Shown: positions 1 to 6,493, numbered from the stretch's first letter. The stretch is 6,836 bases of DNA from Pseudomonadota bacterium (GCA_021808185.1 JAKBCB010000195.1:1-6836); one strand, 5' to 3'. Program-made: numbers and translations. The notes: generated from the sequence alone by a model not told the origin.

Positions 1-748
1 TCAGCGTGCCGCCGAGCGTGTGGCAGAGCTTGTGATGGATCGACATGCCGACAGCGCCGAGCGACGCGCCCGCGAGCCAGGCGCCGTACTGCGCATCGGT
101 GCGCGCCGCCAGATCGTGCGGCGCGCGAACCACGCGCGGCAGGCTTTGCGCCAGCGCGCGAATGCCGTCTTCCGCCATCAGGGAGATGACAGGGTTCGCG
201 TTCGCCGCGTACAGCGCCTCGACGCAATGGGCGATCGCGTTCATCCCCGACACGCCGGACAGATGCGGCGGCAGGCTGAGCGTGAGCGTCGGGTCGTAGA
301 TGACCGAGCGCGGCAGCACGCGCCGGTCGTTGCCGGTCTTTTTCACCCCGCCTTCGGTCAGGCCCCAGATCGGCGTCATCTCCGACCCGGCATAGGTCGT
401 CGGCACCGCGACGATCGGCGTGCCGAATTCCAGCGCGATGGCCTTGCCCAGCCCGATGGTCGAGCCGCCGCCGACAGCGACGCAGGCATCCGCACCGAGG
501 GCGGCCGCATGCGCGCGCGCGGCGCGCGCGACCTCCAGCGGCACATGCATCACCGCGCCGTCATAGACGCCGACGGAGCGGTCGCCGAGCCGGCGCGCCA
601 CATCCTCGGCCGTCGCGCGCTGCTCCGGCGTGCAGAGCACGAGCGCCTTGGCGACGCCGAGGCGGGCAACTTCGTCCGGCAAGGTGTCGAGCGATCCCGC
701 GCCGAAAATCACCCGCCACGGCAGCGGCTCGAAGACGAAAGCAACCAT
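1..748 (-). CDS. hapF: Maleylacetate reductase, 3' end cut by the window edge
   Basis: Catalyses NAD(P)H-dependent reduction of maleylacetate to 3-oxoadipate, the last step of the hydroquinone branch before the beta-ketoadipate pathway; it should be cytoplasmic. The reading frame is open from the ATG at 748 to the window edge, giving 249 residues of a family that is usually about 350-360 long. The N-terminal nucleotide-binding half shows GGGSTIGLGKAIAL (93-106) and PTTYAGSEMTPIW (116-128), both typical of the iron-alcohol-dehydrogenase superfamily. The C-terminal half begins with SGMNAIAHCVEALYA (167-181) and the visible part ends at HHKLCHTLGG (238-247). The MNA motif places Asn170 where metal-dependent relatives carry a ligand Asp, as expected for maleylacetate reductases. 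The ATG overlaps the hapE stop by one base (TGATG), and no strong Shine-Dalgarno is visible, so translation is probably coupled to hapE. A generic iron-type alcohol dehydrogenase is the alternative, but the motifs and operon argue against it. Confidence 0.92.
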   Translation of the reverse strand, partial: MVAFVFEPLPWRVIFGAGSLDTLPDEVARLGVAKALVLCTPEQRATAEDVARRLGDRSVGVYDGAVMHVPLEVARAARAHAAALGADACVAVGGGSTIGLGKAIALEFGTPIVAVPTTYAGSEMTPIWGLTEGGVKKTGNDRRVLPRSVIYDPTLTLSLPPHLSGVSGMNAIAHCVEALYAANANPVISLMAEDGIRALAQSLPRVVRAPHDLAARTDAQYGAWLAGASLGAVGMSIHHKLCHTLGGTL

Positions 749-2211
749 CAGCGCGGATACCAGGGCGGGATCTGCGCATCCACGTTCACCCACACGGATT
801 TCGCGTCCGTGTAGTCGTGCATGGCCTCGAACCCCATTTCGCGTCCGTAGCCGCTCTGCCCGATGCCGCCGAAGGGCGAGCCGGGATTGACCCGCTTGTA
901 GCAGTTGATCCAGACCATGCCGGAGCGCATCGCGTTCGCCACGCGATGCGCGCGCTGCAAATGCTGGGTCCACAATCCGCCACCAAGCCCGTATTCCGTG
1001 CCGTTGGCGATGGCGATCGCCTCCTCCTCGTTCTTGAAGGTGGAGACGGCGACGAACGGGCCGAATACTTCCTCCTGGCAGACGCGGTCCTGTGGCTGCG
1101 CGCGCACCACGGTTGGTTGCAGGTAAAAGCCCTTGGAGAGCGCGTAGTCCTGTGGCGGCATGCCACCGAGAAGGATCTCGCCGCCTTCCTGATGCGCGAT
1201 GCGGCAATAGGTCAGCACGCGCTCCTGATGCTGGCGCGAGGTCAACGGCCCCATCTCGGTCGCCGGGTCCATCGGGTCGCCGACACGGATCGAGGCCGCA
1301 AGTTTGAGAAATCCGTCGAGGAATGCGTCGGCGATCTTCTCGTGCAGCAACAGGCGCGATCCGGCGATGCACGCCTGACCCTGGTTGTGGAAGATCGCGA
1401 ACGCCGAGCCGTTGATCGCCGCCGGCAGGAACGCGTCCTCGAACACGATGTTGGCACCCTTGCCGCCGAGTTCGAGCTGTACGCGCTTGAGGTTGCCGGC
1501 GGAGGCCTGCACGATCCGCCGGCCCGTCGCGGTCGATCCGGTGAAGGCGATCTTGTCCACGCCTGGATGTTCGGCGAGATGCTGCCCCGCCGTCGCGCCG
1601 TATCCCGGCACGATGTTGACCACGCCGGGCGGAAAGCCGACTTCGGCCATCAGTTCGGCGATGCGCAGCGTGGACAGCGGCGTGAGTTCGGCCGGCTTCA
1701 GCACCACCGTGTTGCCGGCCGCCAGGGCAGGCCCCATTTTCCAACTGGTGAACATCAGCGGGAAATTCCACGGCACGATCTGGCCCACCACACCCAGCGG
1801 CGTGCGCTGCACGTAGTTCAGGAATCCGGCTTCCACCGGCACAACACTGCCCTGGACCTTGTCCGCCATGCCGCCGAAGTAGCGGAACGTCGCCGCCGTG
1901 CGCGGCACATCGAGGCCGCGTGTGTCGCGCAGCGGGTGGCCGGTATCGAGCGACTCCAGCCGCGCCAGAGATGCCGAATCTTCCTCGATCCGGTCAGCCA
2001 GTTTCAGCAGCAGCCGGCCGCGATCCGCCGCTGCCATGCGGCTCCATGCCGGGAACGCGGCGCGCGCCGCAGCCACCGCGCGGTCGATATCGGCCGCGCG
2101 CGCCTCGGCGATATCGGCGATGGGGCTGCCATCATGTGGGTTGAGCACCGGGATCGTGGTGCCCTCGACGGCATCGACGAAGGCGCCGCCGATGAACAGT
2201 TTCGTCTGCAT
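748..2211 (-). CDS. hapE: 4-Hydroxymuconic semialdehyde dehydrogenase (aldehyde dehydrogenase family)
   Basis: A 487-residue soluble aldehyde dehydrogenase. In this operon it most likely oxidises 4-hydroxymuconic semialdehyde, the ring-cleavage product of hydroquinone, to maleylacetate. All core residues are present: PWNF with Asn149, LKPAE with Lys172 and Glu175 (a pattern usual for NAD+ preference), the Rossmann motif FTGSTATG (223-230), general base Glu247 in LELGGKG, catalytic Cys281 in GQACIAG, and EEVFGP (380-385). Length is normal for the family. I chose the ATG at 2211 because an AGAGG lies about 6 bases upstream and the protein then begins with the usual MQTKLFIGG segment; a 30-residue in-frame extension would run back into the hapD coding region. 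The gap to hapD is 14 bp and the stop overlaps hapF by one base. Family membership is certain. Substrate is inferred from the neighbours, because this superfamily is hard to assign from motifs alone. Confidence 0.88.
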   Translation of the reverse strand: MQTKLFIGGAFVDAVEGTTIPVLNPHDGSPIADIAEARAADIDRAVAAARAAFPAWSRMAAADRGRLLLKLADRIEEDSASLARLESLDTGHPLRDTRGLDVPRTAATFRYFGGMADKVQGSVVPVEAGFLNYVQRTPLGVVGQIVPWNFPLMFTSWKMGPALAAGNTVVLKPAELTPLSTLRIAELMAEVGFPPGVVNIVPGYGATAGQHLAEHPGVDKIAFTGSTATGRRIVQASAGNLKRVQLELGGKGANIVFEDAFLPAAINGSAFAIFHNQGQACIAGSRLLLHEKIADAFLDGFLKLAASIRVGDPMDPATEMGPLTSRQHQERVLTYCRIAHQEGGEILLGGMPPQDYALSKGFYLQPTVVRAQPQDRVCQEEVFGPFVAVSTFKNEEEAIAIANGTEYGLGGGLWTQHLQRAHRVANAMRSGMVWINCYKRVNPGSPFGGIGQSGYGREMGFEAMHDYTDAKSVWVNVDAQIPPWYPR

Positions 2212-2225
2212 CGGCGGCCTCTGCC

Positions 2226-3260
2226 TCAGAAGGTCACGGGGACGTTCGGTGCCTTGCCTTCGCGGATCAATGCCGGGATCTTCGGCGAGCCGTTCTCCCA
2301 CACCAGCAGCATCGAGCGCTTATCGGAGAAGCCCTGGTGGCGCACATCCGCCGGCATCACGCACACATCGCCCGCCTTGCACACCACCTGCGCCCGGAAG
2401 GCGCCGGTATCGCGATCCTTCGTCGTCCAGATGATCTCGTCGGAAAGCTGCACGAACCATTCCGGCCTGTCATTGCCGTGCTCGACGGGGAGGATGAATT
2501 CCTCCGATGTCGGACAGAACAGGCTCTCCTTCACCACGGAACACACCGACGGGTTCCATGTGACATCCGAGCGCGACAGGTAGGCGAACAGGTTGAACGC
2601 GGAGACTTCGTGTTCGAAGCCAGGCTCGGCGTGAACCTCGGGCGTGTCCTGCGTCACGTCGGCGAACATGCGATTGACCGGATAGCCGCTAGCGTCGGTG
2701 CGCACCGGCGTATCGCCCGGCAGCCCCACCATGCGCTTGGCCGTCACCCGCTTGCGTCCGACAGCTGAATCGTTGTCGCCGTTTTTGCTGCCCCACGGGG
2801 CGCCGGTTTCCATGGGGGCCGCGAACGGATCGTAGCCCTGGTTCGTCCAGTCGCCGATCATCTCCTTGAAGATGCGCATCAGCTCGTCGGACTTGAACCG
2901 CTCGATGAACGCGGTTCCGGCCTTGATGAAGCTTTCGTTGGTGGCGCCGGCGAACATCTCGACCTCGCCATAGTAGTTCGTGGTGCCGAACACCGTGTCG
3001 AAGTTCACCGTGCCGTAGAAGAAGCCCCAGGCCACATCGCGCATCAGCGCGCGCAGGAAGACGTCCACCGCCAACTGGTGCCGGCCGTTCGGCCAGGTGA
3101 TGTGCGCAAAGTAGCCGTCGCGGCGGAATCCGAAGGATCCCGCGCGGAACGTGCGGTAGCCGGTGCGGTTGTCCGCCGGCTCGACCGCGAAGCCGGATTG
3201 CAGCGGCAGCCCGCGCGGGTTCGCGGGGCGCGTTGGCGCCACATCTTCGCTCATGGCCAT
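2226..3260 (-). CDS. hapD: Hydroquinone 1,2-dioxygenase, large catalytic subunit
   Basis: A 344-residue catalytic (beta) subunit of the two-component HapCD/PnpCD hydroquinone dioxygenase. It cleaves hydroquinone with O2 between a hydroxylated carbon and its neighbour to give 4-hydroxymuconic semialdehyde. The assignment rests on the iron site. From memory, PnpD of Pseudomonas sp. WBC-3 binds iron through His256, Asn258, Glu262 and His303. Here HGNDRPE supplies His261, Asn263 and Glu267, and DVRHQG supplies His308, so all four keep the same spacing with an offset of 5. The residues around them (about 215-320) look like the cupin barrel, and no signal peptide or membrane segment is visible. The ATG at 3260 is preferred because GGAGGA (3268-3273) lies 7 bases upstream; a second in-frame ATG at 3254 is less well spaced. 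The gene lies 19 bp after hapC and 14 bp before hapE. Close variants may accept substituted hydroquinones, which cannot be read from the sequence. Confidence 0.93.
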   Translation of the reverse strand: MAMSEDVAPTRPANPRGLPLQSGFAVEPADNRTGYRTFRAGSFGFRRDGYFAHITWPNGRHQLAVDVFLRALMRDVAWGFFYGTVNFDTVFGTTNYYGEVEMFAGATNESFIKAGTAFIERFKSDELMRIFKEMIGDWTNQGYDPFAAPMETGAPWGSKNGDNDSAVGRKRVTAKRMVGLPGDTPVRTDASGYPVNRMFADVTQDTPEVHAEPGFEHEVSAFNLFAYLSRSDVTWNPSVCSVVKESLFCPTSEEFILPVEHGNDRPEWFVQLSDEIIWTTKDRDTGAFRAQVVCKAGDVCVMPADVRHQGFSDKRSMLLVWENGSPKIPALIREGKAPNVPVTF

Positions 3261-3267
3261 GACGAAT

Positions 3268-3273
3268 TCCTCC
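3268..3273 (-). promoter_or_regulatory. Strong Shine-Dalgarno of hapD
   Basis: GGAGGA, within a longer run GGGGAGGAA on the minus strand, sits 7 bases before the ATG at 3260. It lies in the 19-bp hapC-hapD gap and decides the hapD start over the ATG two codons downstream. It is among the best ribosome-binding sites in the window, compatible with strong independent initiation of the catalytic subunit. Confidence 0.8.
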
Positions 3274-3279
3274 CCTCGC

Positions 3280-3780
3280 TCAGCTTTGGCAGATGCTCGC
3301 CCATTTGTGCACGGAGACCGGTCCGTCGATGGTCTGGATCATCAACGTCGCCGGCCGCGACGCGGCGAACCGATACGCGGCGCCCACCGGCAGCAGCGCC
3401 ATATGTCCGCGCCGCAGCACGATGCGGCCCATTTTACGCCCGGCCGGCAGATCGGGCAGTTCCCGCGCGCCCTCGCTCTCCGGGTCAACCACGCTGTCGG
3501 GATCGTCGAGTTTGACCAGATGCACCTCGACCTCATGGTCGAGGCAGACGGCGAATTCGTCGTGCGCGCAGGAATACCAGGGGGATTCGCCGTCGGCGCG
3601 CGCCACCTCGATGACGTATTCGAAGTTCTTCGCCACCACCACACGCTCGTACGGGCGCGATGTCGCGGCGACCTCGAACATATTCGAGAACAGGTAGTTC
3701 TTCGGGCTGTCGGCGATCACGCTGACGCCGCCTTTGGCGTAGGCGTCGATCGCGCCGAACACCGTCGTGTACTCGGACAT
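3280..3780 (-). CDS. hapC: Hydroquinone 1,2-dioxygenase, small subunit
   Basis: A 166-residue protein taken as the small (alpha) subunit of HapCD/PnpCD hydroquinone dioxygenase. The partner of the catalytic subunit is a cupin-like protein of about 18 kDa, and the length here fits. The middle (about 68-95, with HDEFAVCLDHEVEVHLVKL) and the later segment GHMALLPVGAAYRF (125-138) look like beta-strands of a cupin barrel. I see no complete metal-binding set, which suits a structural subunit. No signal peptide or membrane segment is visible. The ATG at 3780 is chosen because GGGAG lies a few bases upstream; the frame stays open to a TTG at 3834, but that codon lacks a good ribosome-binding site and would lie inside the predicted operator. 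It is the first gene of the hap operon. The call depends partly on its position just before hapD; alone it would be a cupin-like protein. Confidence 0.87.
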   Translation of the reverse strand: MSEYTTVFGAIDAYAKGGVSVIADSPKNYLFSNMFEVAATSRPYERVVVAKNFEYVIEVARADGESPWYSCAHDEFAVCLDHEVEVHLVKLDDPDSVVDPESEGARELPDLPAGRKMGRIVLRRGHMALLPVGAAYRFAASRPATLMIQTIDGPVSVHKWASICQS

Positions 3781-3786
3781 CCTCGT

Positions 3787-3806
3787 CTCCCACCCCGTTT
3801 GCGGGG
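3787..3806 (-). promoter_or_regulatory. hapC Shine-Dalgarno with adjacent leader hairpin
   Basis: On the minus strand CCCCG-CAAA-CGGGG (3793-3806) can form a 5-bp stem with a 4-base loop. It ends one base before GGGAG (3787-3791), the likely Shine-Dalgarno for the hapC ATG at 3780. Such a hairpin could affect ribosome access or stabilise the 5' end of the message. The inverted repeat is directly visible; any regulatory role is inference, and a 5-bp repeat can arise by chance in GC-rich DNA. Confidence 0.4.
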
Positions 3807-3811
3807 CCGCG

Positions 3812-3835
3812 ATTGTTCGTTGGTCGAACTTCAAT
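3812..3835 (-). promoter_or_regulatory. Candidate operator of the hap operon
   Basis: A perfect inverted repeat GTTCG-N5-CGAAC occupies 3815-3829. It is flanked by looser ATTG (3812-3815) and CAAT (3832-3835) arms. A further CGAAC copy lies at 3844-3848, 19 bp from the first and thus on roughly the same DNA face. The array falls at or just downstream of the expected transcription start, a usual place for a repressor. This segment is also the most AT-rich part of the spacer. Which regulator family would bind is not evident. Confidence 0.4.
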
Positions 3836-3846
3836 TCTCTTTGCGA

Positions 3847-3876
3847 ACACTACGCGCTTCGTCGCCCCACGGTCAA
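3847..3876 (-). promoter_or_regulatory. Predicted sigma70-like promoter of hapCDEF
   Basis: On the minus strand TTGACC (3871-3876) matches the -35 consensus at five of six bases. TAGTGT (3847-3852) is a weak -10 match (three of six) after an 18-bp spacer. Transcription would start near 3840, giving a leader of about 60 bases before hapC. The strong -35 with a weak -10 could indicate a regulated promoter. Confidence 0.45.
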
Positions 3877-3883
3877 GGGGCGA
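3862..3883 (-). promoter_or_regulatory. Palindrome around the -35 box of the hap promoter
   Basis: TCGCCCC and GGGGCGA form a perfect 7-bp inverted repeat separated by 8 bases, and the loop contains the predicted -35 hexamer TTGACC. It begins 27 bases after the ycjF stop. As RNA it could form a strong stem at the end of the upstream transcript, but no T-run follows, so it is a poor intrinsic terminator. As DNA it could be a regulator site that blocks or assists polymerase. The two readings cannot be separated from sequence. Confidence 0.4.
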
Positions 3884-3909
3884 TGTCCGGAAGGGCGGTG
3901 GGCGCGTTG

Positions 3910-4755
3910 CTACGCCGGCGGTAGCGGGCTGCACGCGGCGGCGGTGGCGCGCGCGAGCACGATCATCCGCCGCGCCGCCACCCCCGCGCCGGCCACGTCG
4001 CTGGCCAGCCGCTCCAGGATCGGGTTGGAGAGCAGCGTGCGGGTCACGACATCCGCGGCGAGATCGGTCGCCACCACGCCGGCCGCCGCGAAGGCCACGC
4101 GGCGCAGCAGGGCGAGCGTGCCGAACAGGCCGGGGCGCAGCCCGTGCAGTTCGGCGATCTGCCGCACCAGCCGCACGCCGCGCCAGCCGACCAGCAGCCC
4201 GTCCAGCCCGGGCGAGGGCACCGCCGCCGCCGCCGTGAACACCTGGAGCGCCGCCGCGCGGCCAAGCTGGTCGGCGCGGGCGCGCAGGCTCGCCACCGGC
4301 CCCGCACGGAGCAGGGCGAGGATCGCGTCCGGGTCGTTGGTCACGCGTACTGCCTCGGCCACCGCCGCGCCGTCGGGCAGGGTGGCGAGCCAGGCCAGCG
4401 CCGCCGCGCGCGCCCGCACCGGGTCGGCGAGCGCCGCGTGCAGCCGGTCCACCCGGCGCAGCCCGACCAATCCGGACACTTCCCGCCACGCCGCCAGCCC
4501 CAGCAGCCCGAAGCCGCCCAGCGCGACCGCGAGCGTGGCCCAGCCCAGCACGGCCCCGCGCGCGAACTGGCTGGCGACGAAATTGCCGGCGTCCAGCGCC
4601 GCGAAGCCGAGCACCAACAGCGCCACGCCCCCGGTGGCGAGGCCCAGTGTGCCCGGCGGTGCGCCTGCGGCGGCCGGAACCGGCAGCGCCGCCGGCTCCA
4701 GCCGGGCCATGGGTTCTTCCAGCTCGAAGCGTGGCCGGATGCGGGTGTCGCTCAC
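3910..4755 (-). CDS. ycjF: YcjF-family inner-membrane protein (DUF697)
   Basis: A 281-residue YcjF-type membrane protein, the usual partner of YcjX; its biochemical role is not established. Two hydrophobic segments fit transmembrane helices at about 37-56 and 68-90. The C-terminal DUF697-like part runs from about 160 to the end and includes WRGVRLVRQIAELHGL (191-206), resembling the conserved segment of the family, and ends in a small-residue-rich helix and SPLPP. E. coli YcjF is about 350 residues; the shortening appears to be in the N-terminal region, and the C-terminus looks complete. The GTG at 4755 is chosen because GGAGGA (4762-4767) lies 6 bases upstream and it overlaps the ycjX stop as GTGA. 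The open frame continues far upstream only because the GC-rich antiparallel frame of ycjX lacks stops. The stop is TAG at 3910-3912. The protein is extremely Ala/Leu/Arg-rich, following the local GC content. Confidence 0.85.
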   Translation of the reverse strand: MSDTRIRPRFELEEPMARLEPAALPVPAAAGAPPGTLGLATGGVALLVLGFAALDAGNFVASQFARGAVLGWATLAVALGGFGLLGLAAWREVSGLVGLRRVDRLHAALADPVRARAAALAWLATLPDGAAVAEAVRVTNDPDAILALLRAGPVASLRARADQLGRAAALQVFTAAAAVPSPGLDGLLVGWRGVRLVRQIAELHGLRPGLFGTLALLRRVAFAAAGVVATDLAADVVTRTLLSNPILERLASDVAGAGVAARRMIVLARATAAACSPLPPA

Positions 4756-6092
4756 AGCAGATCCTCCAGCAGGAACGCCAGCAGCGTGTCCAACCCGATA
4801 TGGGGCACGCCGCCGCGCCCGCCCAGGGCGATCCGCATCGGCTCGAAATCCGGCAATGCGAGGAAGGGATGCGTCCAGAACTCGCCGCCCGGTGGCTTGT
4901 CCGGCACCTCGCCCGGATAGGATTTGCCGGCGCGCGCCGCGCCGGCCACGCGGCCGCGCACGGCCGAGACCGGGCGCCCCTCCAGCGTCCACACCACATC
5001 CTCGGTGCAGCGCACGGACGCGATGGCGAAGCCGCGCGTGGCGATGCCGCCCGGCGTCCCGGTCAGGCTGCCCACCAGGGACGCGAGATTGCCGCGCTGG
5101 CGGTCGGCGACGTGGTCGGCCTTGCTTGCCGCGAAGGCGACGCGGCCGATGCCGCCGAACAGGGCGGGGGCGAACGCCGCGAGCCAGCCGGGCACCCCGC
5201 GCCGCCAGCGCAGCGCCCCCGCCACCGCGCGCAACGCCGCCGCCGCGTCGGTGAACGCGGCCTCGCCGGCATGCAGGGCCGAGAGCAGGTCGGCCAGCAC
5301 CACCAGCCGGTCCACCCGCCCGAACGATGGCGCCATCAGGTTGTCCCGCACCTGCGCGCGATAGTTCTCGTAGCGCTCGCGCAGCAGTGCCGCGAGCGGT
5401 CCGCCGGCGGTCAAGGGAAAGAACCGGGTCCAGGGCGGCTCCGGCCCCGGCGCCGGCATCAGGAAGCGGCCCGGTTGCAACAGCGAGAGCCCGGCGAGGC
5501 GCAGCCGCCCGAGTGCTTCGGCGTATAATTGGTGCCCGGTCGTCGCCAGCGCGTCCTCGGCCGGGGCATTGCGCGGCAGCCCGTGCACGAAGCCGAGAAA
5601 CGCGCGGGCTTCCGCCCGTCCCTCCAGCCGTTGCAGCGTGGCCGCGGACCACGCCGGAAAATCCTGCGCGAGCAGCGGCAGGTCGAGCAGCCATTCTCCC
5701 GGATAATCCAGCAATTCCAGCCGTATCCGCCGCGACGGCAGGTTCGCCGCGAGGCCCGGTCGGCCGATCTCCAGGTCCAGCGCCAGCAGTGACACCGCCC
5801 CGGTGCGCGCCGGCCAGCGCGGCGGGTCGGCGGCGAGGGCGGACAGGTGCTCGGCGGGGTCGAAGCGCGGCAGCGAGGCGGCGCCCGAGGGGGCCATGGC
5901 GACCCGCAACCGCCGCCCCCCCAGGCGGGCGGACAGCGCGGGCAGGGTGGGCATGCCGGAGCCGGCGGCGAGCAGGTTCGCGGCCAGCGAGGTCAACAGG
6001 GCGGTCTTGCCGGCGCGCGCGAGGCCGGTGACGCCGATCCGCACGGTGCGGCGCGCAGGCAGAAGCCCGCGCGCCGCCGCCAGCGGGTCCAC
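4752..6092 (-). CDS. ycjX: YcjX-family P-loop NTPase (DUF463)
   Basis: A 446-residue protein of the YcjX family, P-loop NTPases related to GTPases; in E. coli ycjX and ycjF are adjacent and stress-inducible, but the cellular task is not settled. The Walker A motif is GLARAGKT (23-30). LLDYPGEW (127-134) fits the family's switch/Walker B region, and SKADHV (323-328) fits the NKxD-like base-recognition motif. The FWTHPF segment near 405-410 and the C-terminal LDTLLAFLLEDLL also fit the family. Length is close to E. coli YcjX (about 465). The start is GTG at 6092: an in-frame TGA lies directly upstream, so no earlier start is possible. It begins 5 bp after the gloA stop with no clear Shine-Dalgarno, suggesting coupled translation, and overlaps ycjF by 4 bp. 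No membrane segment is evident, so membrane contact would come through YcjF. Family call is firm; function is not. Confidence 0.93.
   Translation of the reverse strand: MDPLAAARGLLPARRTVRIGVTGLARAGKTALLTSLAANLLAAGSGMPTLPALSARLGGRRLRVAMAPSGAASLPRFDPAEHLSALAADPPRWPARTGAVSLLALDLEIGRPGLAANLPSRRIRLELLDYPGEWLLDLPLLAQDFPAWSAATLQRLEGRAEARAFLGFVHGLPRNAPAEDALATTGHQLYAEALGRLRLAGLSLLQPGRFLMPAPGPEPPWTRFFPLTAGGPLAALLRERYENYRAQVRDNLMAPSFGRVDRLVVLADLLSALHAGEAAFTDAAAALRAVAGALRWRRGVPGWLAAFAPALFGGIGRVAFAASKADHVADRQRGNLASLVGSLTGTPGGIATRGFAIASVRCTEDVVWTLEGRPVSAVRGRVAGAARAGKSYPGEVPDKPPGGEFWTHPFLALPDFEPMRIALGGRGGVPHIGLDTLLAFLLEDLL
4762..4767 (-). promoter_or_regulatory. Shine-Dalgarno of ycjF inside ycjX
   Basis: GGAGGA lies 6 bases before the GTG at 4755, within the last codons of ycjX. 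It settles the ycjF start despite the long open frame upstream and indicates that ycjF has its own good initiation site in addition to the GTGA overlap. Confidence 0.7.
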
Positions 6093-6097
6093 TCAGA

Positions 6098-6493
6098 TCA
6101 GCCGCGCTGCACCAGTTCGATCTTGTAGCCGTCCGACTCCTCGACGAAAGCGATGACGGTGGTGCCGTGCTTCACCGGTCCCGGCTCGCGGGTGATCTTG
6201 GCGCCGGCTTTGCGCAGTTGCTCGCAGGTCGCGTACACGTCCGGCACGCCGATGGCGATGTGGCCGTAGCCGGTGCCGAGGTCGTATGTCTCGACCCCGT
6301 AGTTGTAGGTGAATTCCAGCACGCACTGCGTGTCCTCGTCGCCGTAGCCGACGAAGGCGTTGGTGAACTTGCCTTCCGGCACGTCCCAGCGGCGCAGTTC
6401 CTTCATGCCGAACATCTCGGTGTAGAACTTGATGGCGCGGTCGAGATTGCCGACGCGCAGCATGGTGTGCAGGTAGCGGCCTTGGGTGTTCAT
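6098..6493 (-). CDS. gloA: Lactoylglutathione lyase (glyoxalase I)
   Basis: A 131-residue glyoxalase I, which converts the hemithioacetal of methylglyoxal and glutathione to S-lactoylglutathione in the cytosol; GloB would complete detoxification. It has two VOC-fold halves. The four metal ligands of the E. coli enzyme (His5, Glu56, His74, Glu122) all appear with a constant offset of 4: His9 in YLHTMLRV, Glu60 in VLEFTYN, His78 in GYGHIAIGV and Glu126 in YKIELVQRG. The short length without the extra loops of eukaryotic zinc enzymes points to the Ni/Co-activated bacterial class. The ATG at 6493 overlaps the lpxI stop by four bases (ATGA), and a GAGAGG lies about 7 bases upstream inside lpxI. 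It sits between lpxI and ycjX on the same strand, so it is probably part of that transcript; no separate promoter is visible. Glyoxalase activity implies glutathione in the host. Confidence 0.95.
   Translation of the reverse strand: MNTQGRYLHTMLRVGNLDRAIKFYTEMFGMKELRRWDVPEGKFTNAFVGYGDEDTQCVLEFTYNYGVETYDLGTGYGHIAIGVPDVYATCEQLRKAGAKITREPGPVKHGTTVIAFVEESDGYKIELVQRG

Noticed and set aside
20..814. A 264-residue plus-strand open frame at the left edge
   Set aside because: It is antisense to hapF, whose minus-strand translation has clear maleylacetate reductase motifs. The plus-strand product is Arg-rich and low in complexity.
2212..2301. A 30-residue N-terminal extension of hapE
   Set aside because: It would overlap the end of hapD, and the extra residues are charged and unlike aldehyde dehydrogenase N-termini. 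The ATG at 2211 has its own ribosome-binding site.
817..2583. A 588-residue plus-strand open frame opposite hapE and the end of hapD
   Set aside because: It is antisense to two genes with complete catalytic motifs. Its translation is Arg/His-rich with no domain I recognise, and long stop-free antisense frames are expected in GC-rich DNA.
3781..3834. An 18-residue N-terminal extension of hapC from a TTG at 3834
   Set aside because: It has no good Shine-Dalgarno and runs through the predicted operator and leader hairpin. The ATG at 3780 has a GGGAG a few bases upstream.
3767..5254. Long open frames on both strands across ycjF and ycjX, including a 495-residue plus-strand one and a 488-residue minus-strand one
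   Set aside because: They are products of about 80% GC. Only the YcjX and YcjF frames give recognisable motifs, hydrophobic segments and sensible starts.
4756..5694. An upstream extension of the ycjF frame to a total of 594 residues
   Set aside because: The added part is out of frame with ycjX, Arg/Ala/Gly-rich and unlike any YcjF N-terminus. The GTG at 4755 has a good ribosome-binding site and the typical 4-bp overlap.
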